DNA from: Mucilaginibacter rubeus
Lineage (GTDB): Bacteria > Bacteroidota > Bacteroidia > Sphingobacteriales > Sphingobacteriaceae
Assembly: GCF_014643835.1 (NCBI RefSeq)
Contig: NZ_BMKD01000001.1
Coordinates: 62,001-126,000, forward strand
DNA: 64,000 nucleotides
Direction: 5' to 3'
The notes beneath the pieces were generated by a model. The model worked only from the letters and a program-made list of their open reading frames with translations, made no database searches and was not told where the DNA came from. The translations under genes were made by a program, and so were the position numbers. Each line of letters starts with the position of its first letter. Positions within the stretch are counted from its first letter, which is position 1. Of the stretch, positions 24,880 through 33,129 are shown one piece after another.

Positions 24880-26127
24880 ATGCTTTTTTTAAAACTTTTA
24901 AGGGAAAGTTTTTTGTTTGCCGGCGATGCCCTGCGGCAGAACAAAACACGTACGTTGCTGTCATTGCTTGGGGTAACTATTGGTATATTTACTATCATAG
25001 CTGTACAATCGGCAGTTGATACCCTGCGTAATAATCTGCAAAATAGTGTTAATAAGCTGGGTAATAACAGTATATATGTGCAAAAGTGGCCCTGGGTAGG
25101 CGGTAGCGATTTCCCCTGGTGGAAATACCTGCAAAGGCCTGAATCTGACCTTCGCGATTTTAACGAACTTTCGCGCCGTATTACAACCGCCGAGGCATTA
25201 TCATACGAAATAAATATTGATAACCGCACTATAAAGTATAAGAGCAACACGGTTGAAGGCGCCCAGGTAGACGCTGCATCACAGGATCATGACAAAACCT
25301 GGAATTTTGACCTTGAGAGTGGTCGTTACTTTACCGAAATGGAATCAAAAACCGGTGCGCCTATAACCGATATCGGTTATGATATAGCCCAGGCCCTTTT
25401 CCCCGATGGCGATGCCGTAGGTAAGCAGATTAAGGTGATGGGGCGGTATGTGACCATTGTAGGCGTGTTTTCAAAACAGGGTAAGGATATGCTTGGTATC
25501 TCTACAGATAAGGAGGTGCTGCTGCCCCTTAACTTTGCCCGCAACTTAATTGATATACAGAGTTCAAAATATGGTCCTTCAATTATTGTGCGTGGTAAGA
25601 AAGGCATCCCGACCGATGATGTTGAAAGCGAAATCAAAGGACTTATGCGTTCTATCAGGAGGCTGAGGCCCGGAGCCGATGATAATTTTTCGCTAAACCG
25701 TACAACCATGATCACCCAGCAGCTCGACGATCTTTTTAAAGTGGTTAACATTGCCGGTGCTATCATTGGCGGGTTCTCGATTTTAGTTGGTGGTTTTGGT
25801 ATCGCTAATATCATGTTCGTATCGGTAAAGGAACGCACCAATATCATAGGGATACAAAAATCATTAGGGGCTAAAAACTATTTCATATTATTGCAGTTTT
25901 TAATTGAATCGGTTTTGCTTTGTTTTGTGGGCGGGATCATCGGGTTGTTTTTTGTATATCTGGCCACGTTTGCCGTAAAGGCCGCTTTAGATGTACAGGT
26001 AATACTTGATGCTGCTAACGTTACACGGGGCTTAAGCTATTCAATTATAATAGGGGTGATAGCTGGCATTATTCCCGCGTATTCGGCCTCGAGGCTGGAC
26101 CCGGTAGAAGCTATCCGTACAAACTAA
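24880..26127 (+). CDS. MacB/FtsX-like ABC transporter permease
   Basis: This 415-residue permease has the MacB arrangement. An N-terminal helix (RTLLSLLGVTIGIFTIIAV) is followed by a periplasmic domain of about 230 residues, then three C-terminal transmembrane helices (FSILVGGFGIANIMFVSV; FLIESVLLCFVGGIIGLFF; YSIIIGVIAGIIPAY). The conserved ERTNIIGIQKSLGA coupling stretch and the SRLDPVEAIR end are typical. It would need an ATPase; none is adjacent, and the ATPase at 14908-15648 is a candidate. The DUF3347 lipoprotein gene starts 7 nt downstream. Confidence 0.9.
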   Translation: MLFLKLLRESFLFAGDALRQNKTRTLLSLLGVTIGIFTIIAVQSAVDTLRNNLQNSVNKLGNNSIYVQKWPWVGGSDFPWWKYLQRPESDLRDFNELSRRITTAEALSYEINIDNRTIKYKSNTVEGAQVDAASQDHDKTWNFDLESGRYFTEMESKTGAPITDIGYDIAQALFPDGDAVGKQIKVMGRYVTIVGVFSKQGKDMLGISTDKEVLLPLNFARNLIDIQSSKYGPSIIVRGKKGIPTDDVESEIKGLMRSIRRLRPGADDNFSLNRTTMITQQLDDLFKVVNIAGAIIGGFSILVGGFGIANIMFVSVKERTNIIGIQKSLGAKNYFILLQFLIESVLLCFVGGIIGLFFVYLATFAVKAALDVQVILDAANVTRGLSYSIIIGVIAGIIPAYSASRLDPVEAIRTN

Positions 26128-26134
26128 TTGTAAT

Positions 26135-26668
26135 ATGAAAATAATTAAAGGATTTTGTTTTTTAGCGGCTTTAGCTGTTGCCGCTGCATGTAATCAACCT
26201 GCCAAACAACAGGATACTGCTAAAGTGGATACGACTGCTGCTGCCAAGCCTGCAGCCGAAGCCCAGGTTGCAGATACAGGTAACACCAGTGATGTTTTTA
26301 AGGCTTATATCGCTTTAAAGGATGAGTTTATTAAATCGGACCCCGCTGGCATAAAAACAGCCGCCACAGCTTTGGAAGGTAAGCTTTCGGGTATAAAAGG
26401 TTGCAGCGAGACAGCTGCTGTAGCACACCAGATAAGCAATGCAGCAGACATTAAAGCCCAGCGCGAGGCGTTTTTGGTATTAAGTAAAGATGTTATCGCT
26501 TTGGTAAAAGGTGCTAAATTCAAGTCGGCGCCAATTTATGTTGATTTTTGCCCGATGGCCGATGGGGGAAAAGGAGGGTACTGGCTTTCAGCAACAAAAC
26601 CTATCGTAAACCCGTATTTTCCCGAGCACATGAAAGAGTGCGGAACGGTGAAGGAACAGATTAACTAA
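26135..26668 (+). CDS. DUF3347 lipoprotein
   Basis: The 177-residue protein has a lipoprotein signal (lipobox AVAAAC, Cys19), a low-complexity Ala/Lys/Asp linker, and a DUF3347 domain (from about residue 50) with helical pattern VFKAYIALKDEFIKSD and the signature YVDFCPMADGGKGGYWLS and INPYF-like VNPYFPEHMKECG. DUF3347 proteins are periplasmic and often accompany heavy-metal efflux systems; the Cys, Met and His residues of the signature could bind metal. The 7-nt spacing to the permease gene suggests joint function. Confidence 0.88.
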   Translation: MKIIKGFCFLAALAVAAACNQPAKQQDTAKVDTTAAAKPAAEAQVADTGNTSDVFKAYIALKDEFIKSDPAGIKTAATALEGKLSGIKGCSETAAVAHQISNAADIKAQREAFLVLSKDVIALVKGAKFKSAPIYVDFCPMADGGKGGYWLSATKPIVNPYFPEHMKECGTVKEQIN

Positions 26669-26669
26669 G

Positions 26670-27028
26670 ACCGTTGATCCTTCTTGATTACGCTGATTGC
26701 GTTGATGATATTTTAAAGTACCAGGTGATACCTGTCGCTTTTTTATTTTGAACCATGATTTTGATGATAGAAGGATTTTATGATATTTTAAAGCGATTTG
26801 CATACTGATCGCTTCGCTGCCCGTAGACTTCGTCTACGGACGATTTATATATGTTATATATGTGGTTTGCAACCACATATATAGGCTATTGTGACATGAT
26901 TTCATTAGTGTGTAGGGCAGTTACAAACTCCAGGCATAGTTTATTCGAAGTCATAGGCTTCGAATAGCGGGGACTTCGAATAGCGGAGGTTTTTAAACCT
27001 TTAGCCTTTTACCTTTCGCCTTTCGCCT
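26670..27028. repeat. 391-bp intergenic region with several unrelated repeat types
   Basis: The gap 26669-27059 holds no gene. It contains one arm of the GCTGATTACG-type repeat (26670-26709), a perfect 8-bp hairpin CCGTAGAC TTC GTCTACGG near 26823, a perfect 12-bp hairpin ATATATGTGGTT TGC AACCACATATAT near 26860, inverted and direct copies of TTCGAATAGCGG (26945-26986), and a CCTTTCGCC-type arm (26998-27028). Confidence 0.75.
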
Positions 27029-27059
27029 CGACCCGAAATCGAACATCCGAACTCCGAAA

Positions 27060-30000
27060 TTATACTGATTGCCTGATATGTTTTGCCAATTTGCTGTACA
27101 GTACTTCAGGAACAAAAGGTTTAGTCAGATAATCACACATACCCGCTTCCAGCGCTTGTTGGTAGGTTTCGGGCATGGCGTCGGCCGTGAGGGCTATGAT
27201 AGGTAAATCGGGCTGGGTTTGTTTAATCACCGCCGTTGCTTCAAAGCCGTTCATAACCGGCATTTGCAGGTCCATAATAATAAGGTTATAAGAATTTTGG
27301 TTAGCCAGGTCTACAGCTATTTGCCCATTTGATGCTTCCTGAACCTGGGCATTCCAGCGCCTTAAGAATTTGCCTGCTATCATCAGGTTCATTTTGTTGT
27401 CATCAACAACTAAAATATTCATGCCCTGTAAGTTGTTGTCTGGAGCATTCGCCGTAACAGCAACCTGTTTCAGAGCGGCGGCTTCGGGAGCGAGAGCGAA
27501 ATTTATAGCAAAACTAAATGTGGTGCCCTTACCCAGTTCGCTTGATACAGCAATTGTACCTTTATGCAGCTCAACCAGCCGTTTGGTAATAGCGAGGCCT
27601 AAACCGGTACCTCCATAGTCATTATCAATTACCTGTTGGTCCTGCATAAAAGGATCAAAAACAATGTTGAAACTTTCGGGCGAAATGCCTATGCCTGTAT
27701 CGGTAACCGCAAATTTAATATTAACGGTGTTTGGGGTTATCACATCTTTATCCAACCGGATAATAACCTTACCCGTATGTGTAAATTTAATAGCGTTGCT
27801 GATCAGATTATTTAGTACCTGGCTCAGCCGCATGGCATCGCCCATTAAATCTCCGGGAATGGTATCATCTGTTATTAATTCAAGCGTTAGTTTTTTTTCG
27901 GCCGCCTTCGGCTCAAAAGATTGCTTTATTTTATGGATTAGCTGGTGAATGTTGAACCTTGAGTTATTCAGTTCCAGCTTGCCGGCCTCAATCTTATTAT
28001 AATCTAAAATGTCATTGATAATGGCCAGCAGGTTTTCGCCCGAAAACTTGAGCGTATTGAGGTATTCCATCTGTTCGGGCCTCGGGTTTTCGTCAAGCAG
28101 CAGGTTGGTTGTGCCAATAACCGCGTTCATCGGCGTACGGATCTCATGGCTCATAATGGATAAAAATTCCGACTTGAACTTAGACGACTTTTCGGCCATT
28201 TCCTTAGCCCAGATCAGGTCCTGCCGTGCTTTCTCCTGGTCTGTTATATCTTCGCCAAGCGCTGTGGTCTCCTTAAAAACACCGTTATCATCATAAAACA
28301 CCGTATTTTGCCAGCTTATGATCCGTTGTTCGCCGTTACGGCAAATAATAGGGTTAATATAATGCGGTAAAAAACTGTCATTTATAAACCAGCTCCTTAA
28401 AAAATCTTTCAGGTCATCGGGAATAAAATTGTCCATCCAATTCATGCCAATGATCTCGGCCTGGGTATATCCTACCAGGTTTGCCAGGTATTTATTGCAA
28501 AAGGTAACAATACCACTGTCGTTAATCGTTATAGCTATCATATTAACAGTTTCTAACACCCGCCGGTATTTGCTCTCGACGCTTCTGAAATCAAGCTCAG
28601 CCTGTTTGCGTTCTGTAATATCCTGCAGGGTGCCTATAATTTTACGCACACTTCCGTCTTCATTATACAAACGTTTGCCGGCTATAATACTCAGGTGCTT
28701 AATATTGCCGCCAGAAGTTATAATGCGGTATTCACAGGATGAATCCATGTTGCTTAACCTGTTACGCAATAAATTCCTGACAATAAACCTGTCGTTAGGA
28801 TGTACATGCTTAAGCAGCAACTTTACAAAACAGCGCTGGCACGATAAGGTGCCCTGATCAAGCTCATAAATGCTGTTTAACTCTTCCGACCAGGAAAGGC
28901 GCCGCGCCGCCACATCATATTTCCAGTTGCCTATTTTAGCGATGGCCTGGGCTTCCATCAGTTCAAGCTGGCTTAGTTTAACCGCTTTATCGGCCAGGCG
29001 GGCCTCGGTAATATCCTGGATAATGCCAAATGTACGTGTAACTGTGTCTGTCGGTAATTTCTTTTCGCCTCGTTGGATCCTGATATATTTTAAGTTGCCT
29101 GCCGGTGTGATAAATTTATGCTCGAGTTGGTTTTGTGTTGTTGTACGGATGGATGCGAGGTATTCAAAAACGTTCTCCCTGTCGTCAGGATGTACCAGGC
29201 TCATGTAATATTGAAAGCGGTTCATGCCGGCAGGAATATCTTCAATCCCGAGCAGGTCATTGAGGTTGGCCGACCAAAATGTTTCCTTAGTCTCATGGTC
29301 GTACCACCAGTTGCCTATTTTTGCGATGTTTTGAGCTTCAAGTAACAAGCCTTCGTTTTCCTTAAGGGCCCGTTCATATTTCTTTTGCTCGGTTATATCC
29401 ACCACCGAAGCCGAGGTCCGGCCGGTATAACCCGTTGTTTTATCAAAAACAGGAGTAAAGTTAGCTGTAAAGGAATGCCCGCTATCATAGTCAGATAAAA
29501 ACTCTATTGATATGGGTTTGCGGTTTTCTATTACGTAGTTTAAAGCGCTGTCATACTTTTCGGCTTTTTGCGGGCCCACTACCTTATCGAGTGTTTTGCC
29601 AATCGCTATCCGCGGATCAACTATGCGCTCGGTCATTTCATTAAACCAAACATTAATACAGGTTTTGCTTTCATCAAACTCAAAAATGATGTCATTTAAC
29701 GAGTTAATGAGCGCGTTGAGATGATTACGACTTTCACGCAGCTTGGCATCATTAACCATAAGGCTTTGGTTAAGCTTCATTACGTTATCAACAGCATTTT
29801 TTAGCTGATATTGATAAGCCATCACCACTAAAAATGAGACATAAGCTATTACAGTGAAAACCAAAATAAGTACTATCAGCACTGCGGGCGAAATGGCAAG
29901 CCTGGGCGCGGTAAAATAGGCGGTTATAATAGCTGCAAGGTTAGCTTCGCAGATAATTATGAATTCCCTGCTTTTTTTGCAAAAAAGGGTTAAGGCAATA

Positions 30001-30341
30001 AAAATGGTTATCGCGCTAAACAGGTACACATGTTCAAACCCGTTTTTGCCAAGTAAAATGCAGTTGTTTATGACCAGGAAAGACAATACGGTAGCAAAGA
30101 TCCCTGCTTTATAAAAAACCTTATTGTTAATGAAAGAAAAAAATAGCGTAATAGCACAAAAAAAACAGTTTATAGCCCTTAGCCAAAAAGGATCATAAGA
30201 ATTGTTGAGGCAAAGATAATGTAACGAGGGGCTTGCGATAAACAAGCCTATGAGTAAAAGGCGGTAAACGGTAGCTTCGTTTTGGATCATTACCAATGAG
30301 TTACCTTTTAACGACATGTTTTGCAGTAATTTTTTAATCAA
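27060..30341 (-). CDS. membrane hybrid histidine kinase with multiple PAS domains
   Basis: The 1093-residue protein starts with about six membrane segments (residues 25-190, for instance ITIFIALTLFC and AVLIVLILVFTVIAYVSFLV). Four PAS/PAC units follow (about 205-325, 340-455, 465-585, 590-705), several ending in the PAC pattern GIIQDITE or GTLQDITERKQAE. HisKA has SHEIRTPMNAVIG with His732; the ATPase has NAIKFTH, DTGIGI and GGTGLGLAI; the receiver has NILVVDDNKMN and Asp1024 in IIMDLQMP. It is an orphan kinase; no regulator gene is adjacent. The membrane region could sense membrane state or a hydrophobic signal. Confidence 0.9.
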   Translation of the reverse strand: MIKKLLQNMSLKGNSLVMIQNEATVYRLLLIGLFIASPSLHYLCLNNSYDPFWLRAINCFFCAITLFFSFINNKVFYKAGIFATVLSFLVINNCILLGKNGFEHVYLFSAITIFIALTLFCKKSREFIIICEANLAAIITAYFTAPRLAISPAVLIVLILVFTVIAYVSFLVVMAYQYQLKNAVDNVMKLNQSLMVNDAKLRESRNHLNALINSLNDIIFEFDESKTCINVWFNEMTERIVDPRIAIGKTLDKVVGPQKAEKYDSALNYVIENRKPISIEFLSDYDSGHSFTANFTPVFDKTTGYTGRTSASVVDITEQKKYERALKENEGLLLEAQNIAKIGNWWYDHETKETFWSANLNDLLGIEDIPAGMNRFQYYMSLVHPDDRENVFEYLASIRTTTQNQLEHKFITPAGNLKYIRIQRGEKKLPTDTVTRTFGIIQDITEARLADKAVKLSQLELMEAQAIAKIGNWKYDVAARRLSWSEELNSIYELDQGTLSCQRCFVKLLLKHVHPNDRFIVRNLLRNRLSNMDSSCEYRIITSGGNIKHLSIIAGKRLYNEDGSVRKIIGTLQDITERKQAELDFRSVESKYRRVLETVNMIAITINDSGIVTFCNKYLANLVGYTQAEIIGMNWMDNFIPDDLKDFLRSWFINDSFLPHYINPIICRNGEQRIISWQNTVFYDDNGVFKETTALGEDITDQEKARQDLIWAKEMAEKSSKFKSEFLSIMSHEIRTPMNAVIGTTNLLLDENPRPEQMEYLNTLKFSGENLLAIINDILDYNKIEAGKLELNNSRFNIHQLIHKIKQSFEPKAAEKKLTLELITDDTIPGDLMGDAMRLSQVLNNLISNAIKFTHTGKVIIRLDKDVITPNTVNIKFAVTDTGIGISPESFNIVFDPFMQDQQVIDNDYGGTGLGLAITKRLVELHKGTIAVSSELGKGTTFSFAINFALAPEAAALKQVAVTANAPDNNLQGMNILVVDDNKMNLMIAGKFLRRWNAQVQEASNGQIAVDLANQNSYNLIIMDLQMPVMNGFEATAVIKQTQPDLPIIALTADAMPETYQQALEAGMCDYLTKPFVPEVLYSKLAKHIRQSV

Positions 30342-30447
30342 TTATTAACGTCTATAAGCACAAATACAGGTTGTAAAATAATAAATTTGGCCGAAAATTT
30401 TTACAAACAGTAAATTATATTAGCGGTTATTAATACGCAGATTTATT

Positions 30448-30455
30448 TACATTTG
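30448..30455 (+). promoter_or_regulatory. putative -7 element of gltA
   Basis: TACATTTG, 18 nt before the ATG at 30474; matches TAnnTTTG. The leader would be about 10-15 nt. Confidence 0.6.
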
Positions 30456-30473
30456 TTGCAGATACAAATTTCT

Positions 30474-31760
30474 ATGGCGGAAACAGCACAACTAAAAATT
30501 GGTGATAAAACATTTGAGCTCCCGGTAATTGAGGGCACTGAAGGTGAAAAGGCAATCGATATTTCTAAGCTTCGCGATCAAACCGGTTATGTAACACTTG
30601 ATATCGGGTACAAAAATACAGGCGCTACCAAAAGCGCCATTACTTTTTTAGATGGCGAGCAGGGAATACTTAAATATCGTGGTTATCCAATTGAGCAATT
30701 GGCCGAAAAATCATCATTTATTGAAGTTGCTTATTTGCTGATCTATGGCGAGCTGCCATCTGCCGAAAAGCTAAAATCATTCCAGTACGAGCTAAGCCGC
30801 CATACTTTGGTGCATGAGGATATGAAAAAGTTTTTTGATGGCTTTCCATCAAAATCGCACCCGATGGGGCAGCTGTCGTCATTGGTATCTGCATTATCGG
30901 CTTTTTATCCCGAATCATTAAAGCCATCACAAACCACCGAAGAGCTTAACCAGAGCATTATTAAAATGCTTGCTAAAATGGCTACCGTGGTTTCATGGAT
31001 CTATAAAAAATCGTTAGGGCACCCGGTTATCTATCCTCAAAATAAATACGATTACGTTACCAACTTCCTGCACATGACCTTTGGTCAGCGTACAGAGGAG
31101 GTGGAGATTGATCCCGTGGTTATCGACGCTATGAACAAGCTGTTGATTTTACATGCCGATCATGAGCAAAACTGTTCTGCTTCTACCGTTCGCATCGTAG
31201 GTTCGTCCGATTCTAATATTTATGCTTCAGTATCTGCAGGTATTTCAGCGCTTTGGGGGCCGTTACATGGCGGCGCCAACCAGGCTGTAATTGAAATGCT
31301 GGAGAAGATCAAAGAAGATGGTGGCGATACTGATAAATGGATTGCTAAGGCGAAAGACAAAAACGATCCTTTCCGTTTAATGGGTTTTGGTCACCGCGTT
31401 TATAAAAACTTTGATCCGCGTGCAAGGATCATTAAAAAAGCCTGCGACGATATTTTAGAAAAGCTGGGGGTTAATGACGAGGTACTGGAAATAGCCAAAA
31501 AACTGGAAGAAGTTGCCCTGAAAGATCCATACTTTGTTGAGCGTAAACTTTATCCTAACGTTGATTTTTACTCCGGTATCATTTACCGCGCCTTAGGTTT
31601 CCCAACCGATATGTTCACTGTGTTGTTCGCCCTTGGCCGTTTACCGGGATGGATTGCTCAATGGAAAGAAATGAAAGAAAACAAAGAACCTATCGGTCGT
31701 CCGCGCCAGATTTATGTAGGTGCAACCTCTAAAGAATATGTTGATATAGCAAGTCGATAA
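30474..31760 (+). CDS. gltA: citrate synthase
   Basis: The enzyme condenses acetyl-CoA and oxaloacetate in the citric acid cycle. With ATG at 30474 the protein has 428 residues and is of the hexameric type II, NADH-sensitive class by length. Catalytic segments are LILHADHEQNCSASTVR, GPLHGGANQAVIEM (active-site His) and MGFGHRVYKNFDPRA (second His); the catalytic Asp lies in the C-terminal PNVDFYSGI. The frame could extend to 30453, but the -7 box overlaps that start. Confidence 0.97.
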   Translation: MAETAQLKIGDKTFELPVIEGTEGEKAIDISKLRDQTGYVTLDIGYKNTGATKSAITFLDGEQGILKYRGYPIEQLAEKSSFIEVAYLLIYGELPSAEKLKSFQYELSRHTLVHEDMKKFFDGFPSKSHPMGQLSSLVSALSAFYPESLKPSQTTEELNQSIIKMLAKMATVVSWIYKKSLGHPVIYPQNKYDYVTNFLHMTFGQRTEEVEIDPVVIDAMNKLLILHADHEQNCSASTVRIVGSSDSNIYASVSAGISALWGPLHGGANQAVIEMLEKIKEDGGDTDKWIAKAKDKNDPFRLMGFGHRVYKNFDPRARIIKKACDDILEKLGVNDEVLEIAKKLEEVALKDPYFVERKLYPNVDFYSGIIYRALGFPTDMFTVLFALGRLPGWIAQWKEMKENKEPIGRPRQIYVGATSKEYVDIASR

Positions 31761-31762
31761 GT

Positions 31763-31799
31763 ATATGGTTCATAGTTGATGGATCATAGTTCATAGAAG
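31763..31799. repeat. tandem-unit repeat, TTCATAGT family (copy 2, one arm)
   Basis: Iterated units ATGGTTCATAGTTGATGG / ATCATAGTTCATAG directly after the citrate synthase stop. Same family as 12403-12508, with no inverted arm seen. Confidence 0.75.
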
Positions 31800-31818
31800 A
31801 AATATTATATAAAATAGG

Positions 31819-31848
31819 AAGCGATGGGGGATGACCTCATCGCTTTTT
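31819..31848 (+). terminator. terminator of gltA
   Basis: AAGCGATGGGG pairs with CCTCATCGCTT (one G-T pair) and is followed by seven T's. Confidence 0.85.
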
Positions 31849-31850
31849 TT

Positions 31851-31969
31851 ACCGCTGATTTTTGATTTTGATTAATATGATTACGCTGATTTGCTAATCT
31901 TATTATTTAATAATACTAAACGGAGGAATCAGCGAAATCAGCGTAATCATTCGTCAAAAATTCAGCGGT
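31851..31969. repeat. inverted tandem-unit repeat, GCTGATTACG family
   Basis: The left arm (31851-31894) iterates CGCTGATTT, TTGATTTTGATT, ATGATTACGCTGATTT. The right arm (31926-31969) is its inverse: GAATCAGCGAAATCAGCG, TAATCATTCGTC, AAAAATTCAGCGGT. The outer ends pair almost perfectly. A one-armed copy lies at 26670-26709. Confidence 0.85.
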
Positions 31970-31970
31970 C

Positions 31971-32005
31971 AAAAAGAAGCCCCGCCGGTTTTCACCATGC
32001 GGGGC
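31971..32005 (-). terminator. terminator of the susC-susD-susE operon
   Basis: On the minus strand a GCCCCGC / GCGGGGC stem is followed by TTCTTTTT, 35 nt after the susE stop. Confidence 0.85.
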
Positions 32006-32040
32006 CATATAAATAAATCAATCAACTGCAGTTTTTGTGC

Positions 32041-33069
32041 TTATAGCTTTGTAATAGTGAACGTGTTAGCCTTAGTATCTAATACTATTTTGTACGTACC
32101 GGCGGTTGTAATGGTGTAATTAGCTCCGCCTGGAGTGAGTGCACCTGGCGTACCGCCCAAGTTTAAATCCCAGCTGTGATTAAACCTGAATTTTATATCC
32201 TTGCCCCCAATTAAAGCAGCGGTAACGCTCCAGGTTTTGGTAGTAGCGTCATAAAGCATATCGGTGTCAGTGCTCCAGCCGCCCGGAGTAGCATCGCCAA
32301 TAATGCTCCAGAACACAGGGGTAGCCGTAAATGTGCCTTTTGTTTTATCGTTTTGATCAATAACAGCATGCAATGCATAGTATCCTGCGGCAGGTACTGA
32401 AAGGTTACCGCCGGTAGTACTTATTTTTCCGCTGCCTGCATCTCCGTATGCAACGTCCCAAACCTTTTTAGGAGTAAGTTTAAATTCAAGCTTACCTGCA
32501 GGGAAACCGATATAACCATCATACACACCGTCATTATTTGGCGAAGTAAGACTGTCGGCAGTTTTGGGATCCCATCCCTGGTAAGCACCGGGAACATAAA
32601 TATAGCCTGTACCCTGGTATGGTAATACAGTTAATGTAATAATGTTTGAGTAGGTAGCAGCCAGGTTTGGAGCCGCTGATGATTTAATGCGCACCTCAAC
32701 TTGCGATGGGTTGTCATAAGATAGCTTCAATGCTGTTAACATATCGTTAAGCACACCCACTTTAAGCGTTTGGGTAAGCTTGTCGGTGCTTACTTCTCTT
32801 GCGTTTTTAAAACTATTACCTTTTACATCTAACTGTATAGTATAGGTAATGGGGGCATTGTAACCAGTTACCGGGGTTGCGGCCCAGCTAAAGGTAATAG
32901 CATCATTATTGGCATTGGGTTTAGATAGTGCGGGAGCGGTTGTTGTTGAAGTTAAAGCACCCACTTTGCCCACGTTTGCTACAACCTTTACTTCATCCTT
33001 TTTACATGACGCCAGCATCAGCAGCGCTATGCCACCGAATGCCAGGAGCGTGGTAAATATTTTTTTCAT
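32041..33069 (-). CDS. SusE/SusF-like outer-membrane lipoprotein
   Basis: The 342-residue protein has a lipoprotein signal (LLMLASC, Cys22) and a SusE-type N-terminal immunoglobulin domain (ITFSWAATPV, YTIQLDVKG). Two C-terminal starch-binding-like modules follow: residues about 150-245 (YIYVPGAYQGWDP, and the conserved GNLSVPAAGYYAL) and 250-342 (WSIIGDATPGGWSTDT, ending YKIVLDTKANTFTITKL). SusE and SusF proteins sit on the cell surface and hold glycan near the transporter. It is the third gene of the operon after susC and susD. The domain type suggests an alpha-glucan or similar polysaccharide. Confidence 0.9.
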   Translation of the reverse strand: MKKIFTTLLAFGGIALLMLASCKKDEVKVVANVGKVGALTSTTTAPALSKPNANNDAITFSWAATPVTGYNAPITYTIQLDVKGNSFKNAREVSTDKLTQTLKVGVLNDMLTALKLSYDNPSQVEVRIKSSAAPNLAATYSNIITLTVLPYQGTGYIYVPGAYQGWDPKTADSLTSPNNDGVYDGYIGFPAGKLEFKLTPKKVWDVAYGDAGSGKISTTGGNLSVPAAGYYALHAVIDQNDKTKGTFTATPVFWSIIGDATPGGWSTDTDMLYDATTKTWSVTAALIGGKDIKFRFNHSWDLNLGGTPGALTPGGANYTITTAGTYKIVLDTKANTFTITKL

Positions 33070-33129
33070 ATCCTTTTTAGGTTTTATGGTTTTACGGGAG
33101 ATACTTTAAGAGCATCTCCCGGTATATTA

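Noticed and set aside
26823-26841. Possible tRNA-like stem near CCGTAGAC
   Set aside because: The stem has a 3-nt loop and no cloverleaf, no T-loop GTTCGA and no CCA context.
31851-31969. Element as an insertion sequence remnant
   Set aside because: No transposase fragment, no target-site duplication visible, and the arms consist of short internal units rather than unique terminal repeats.
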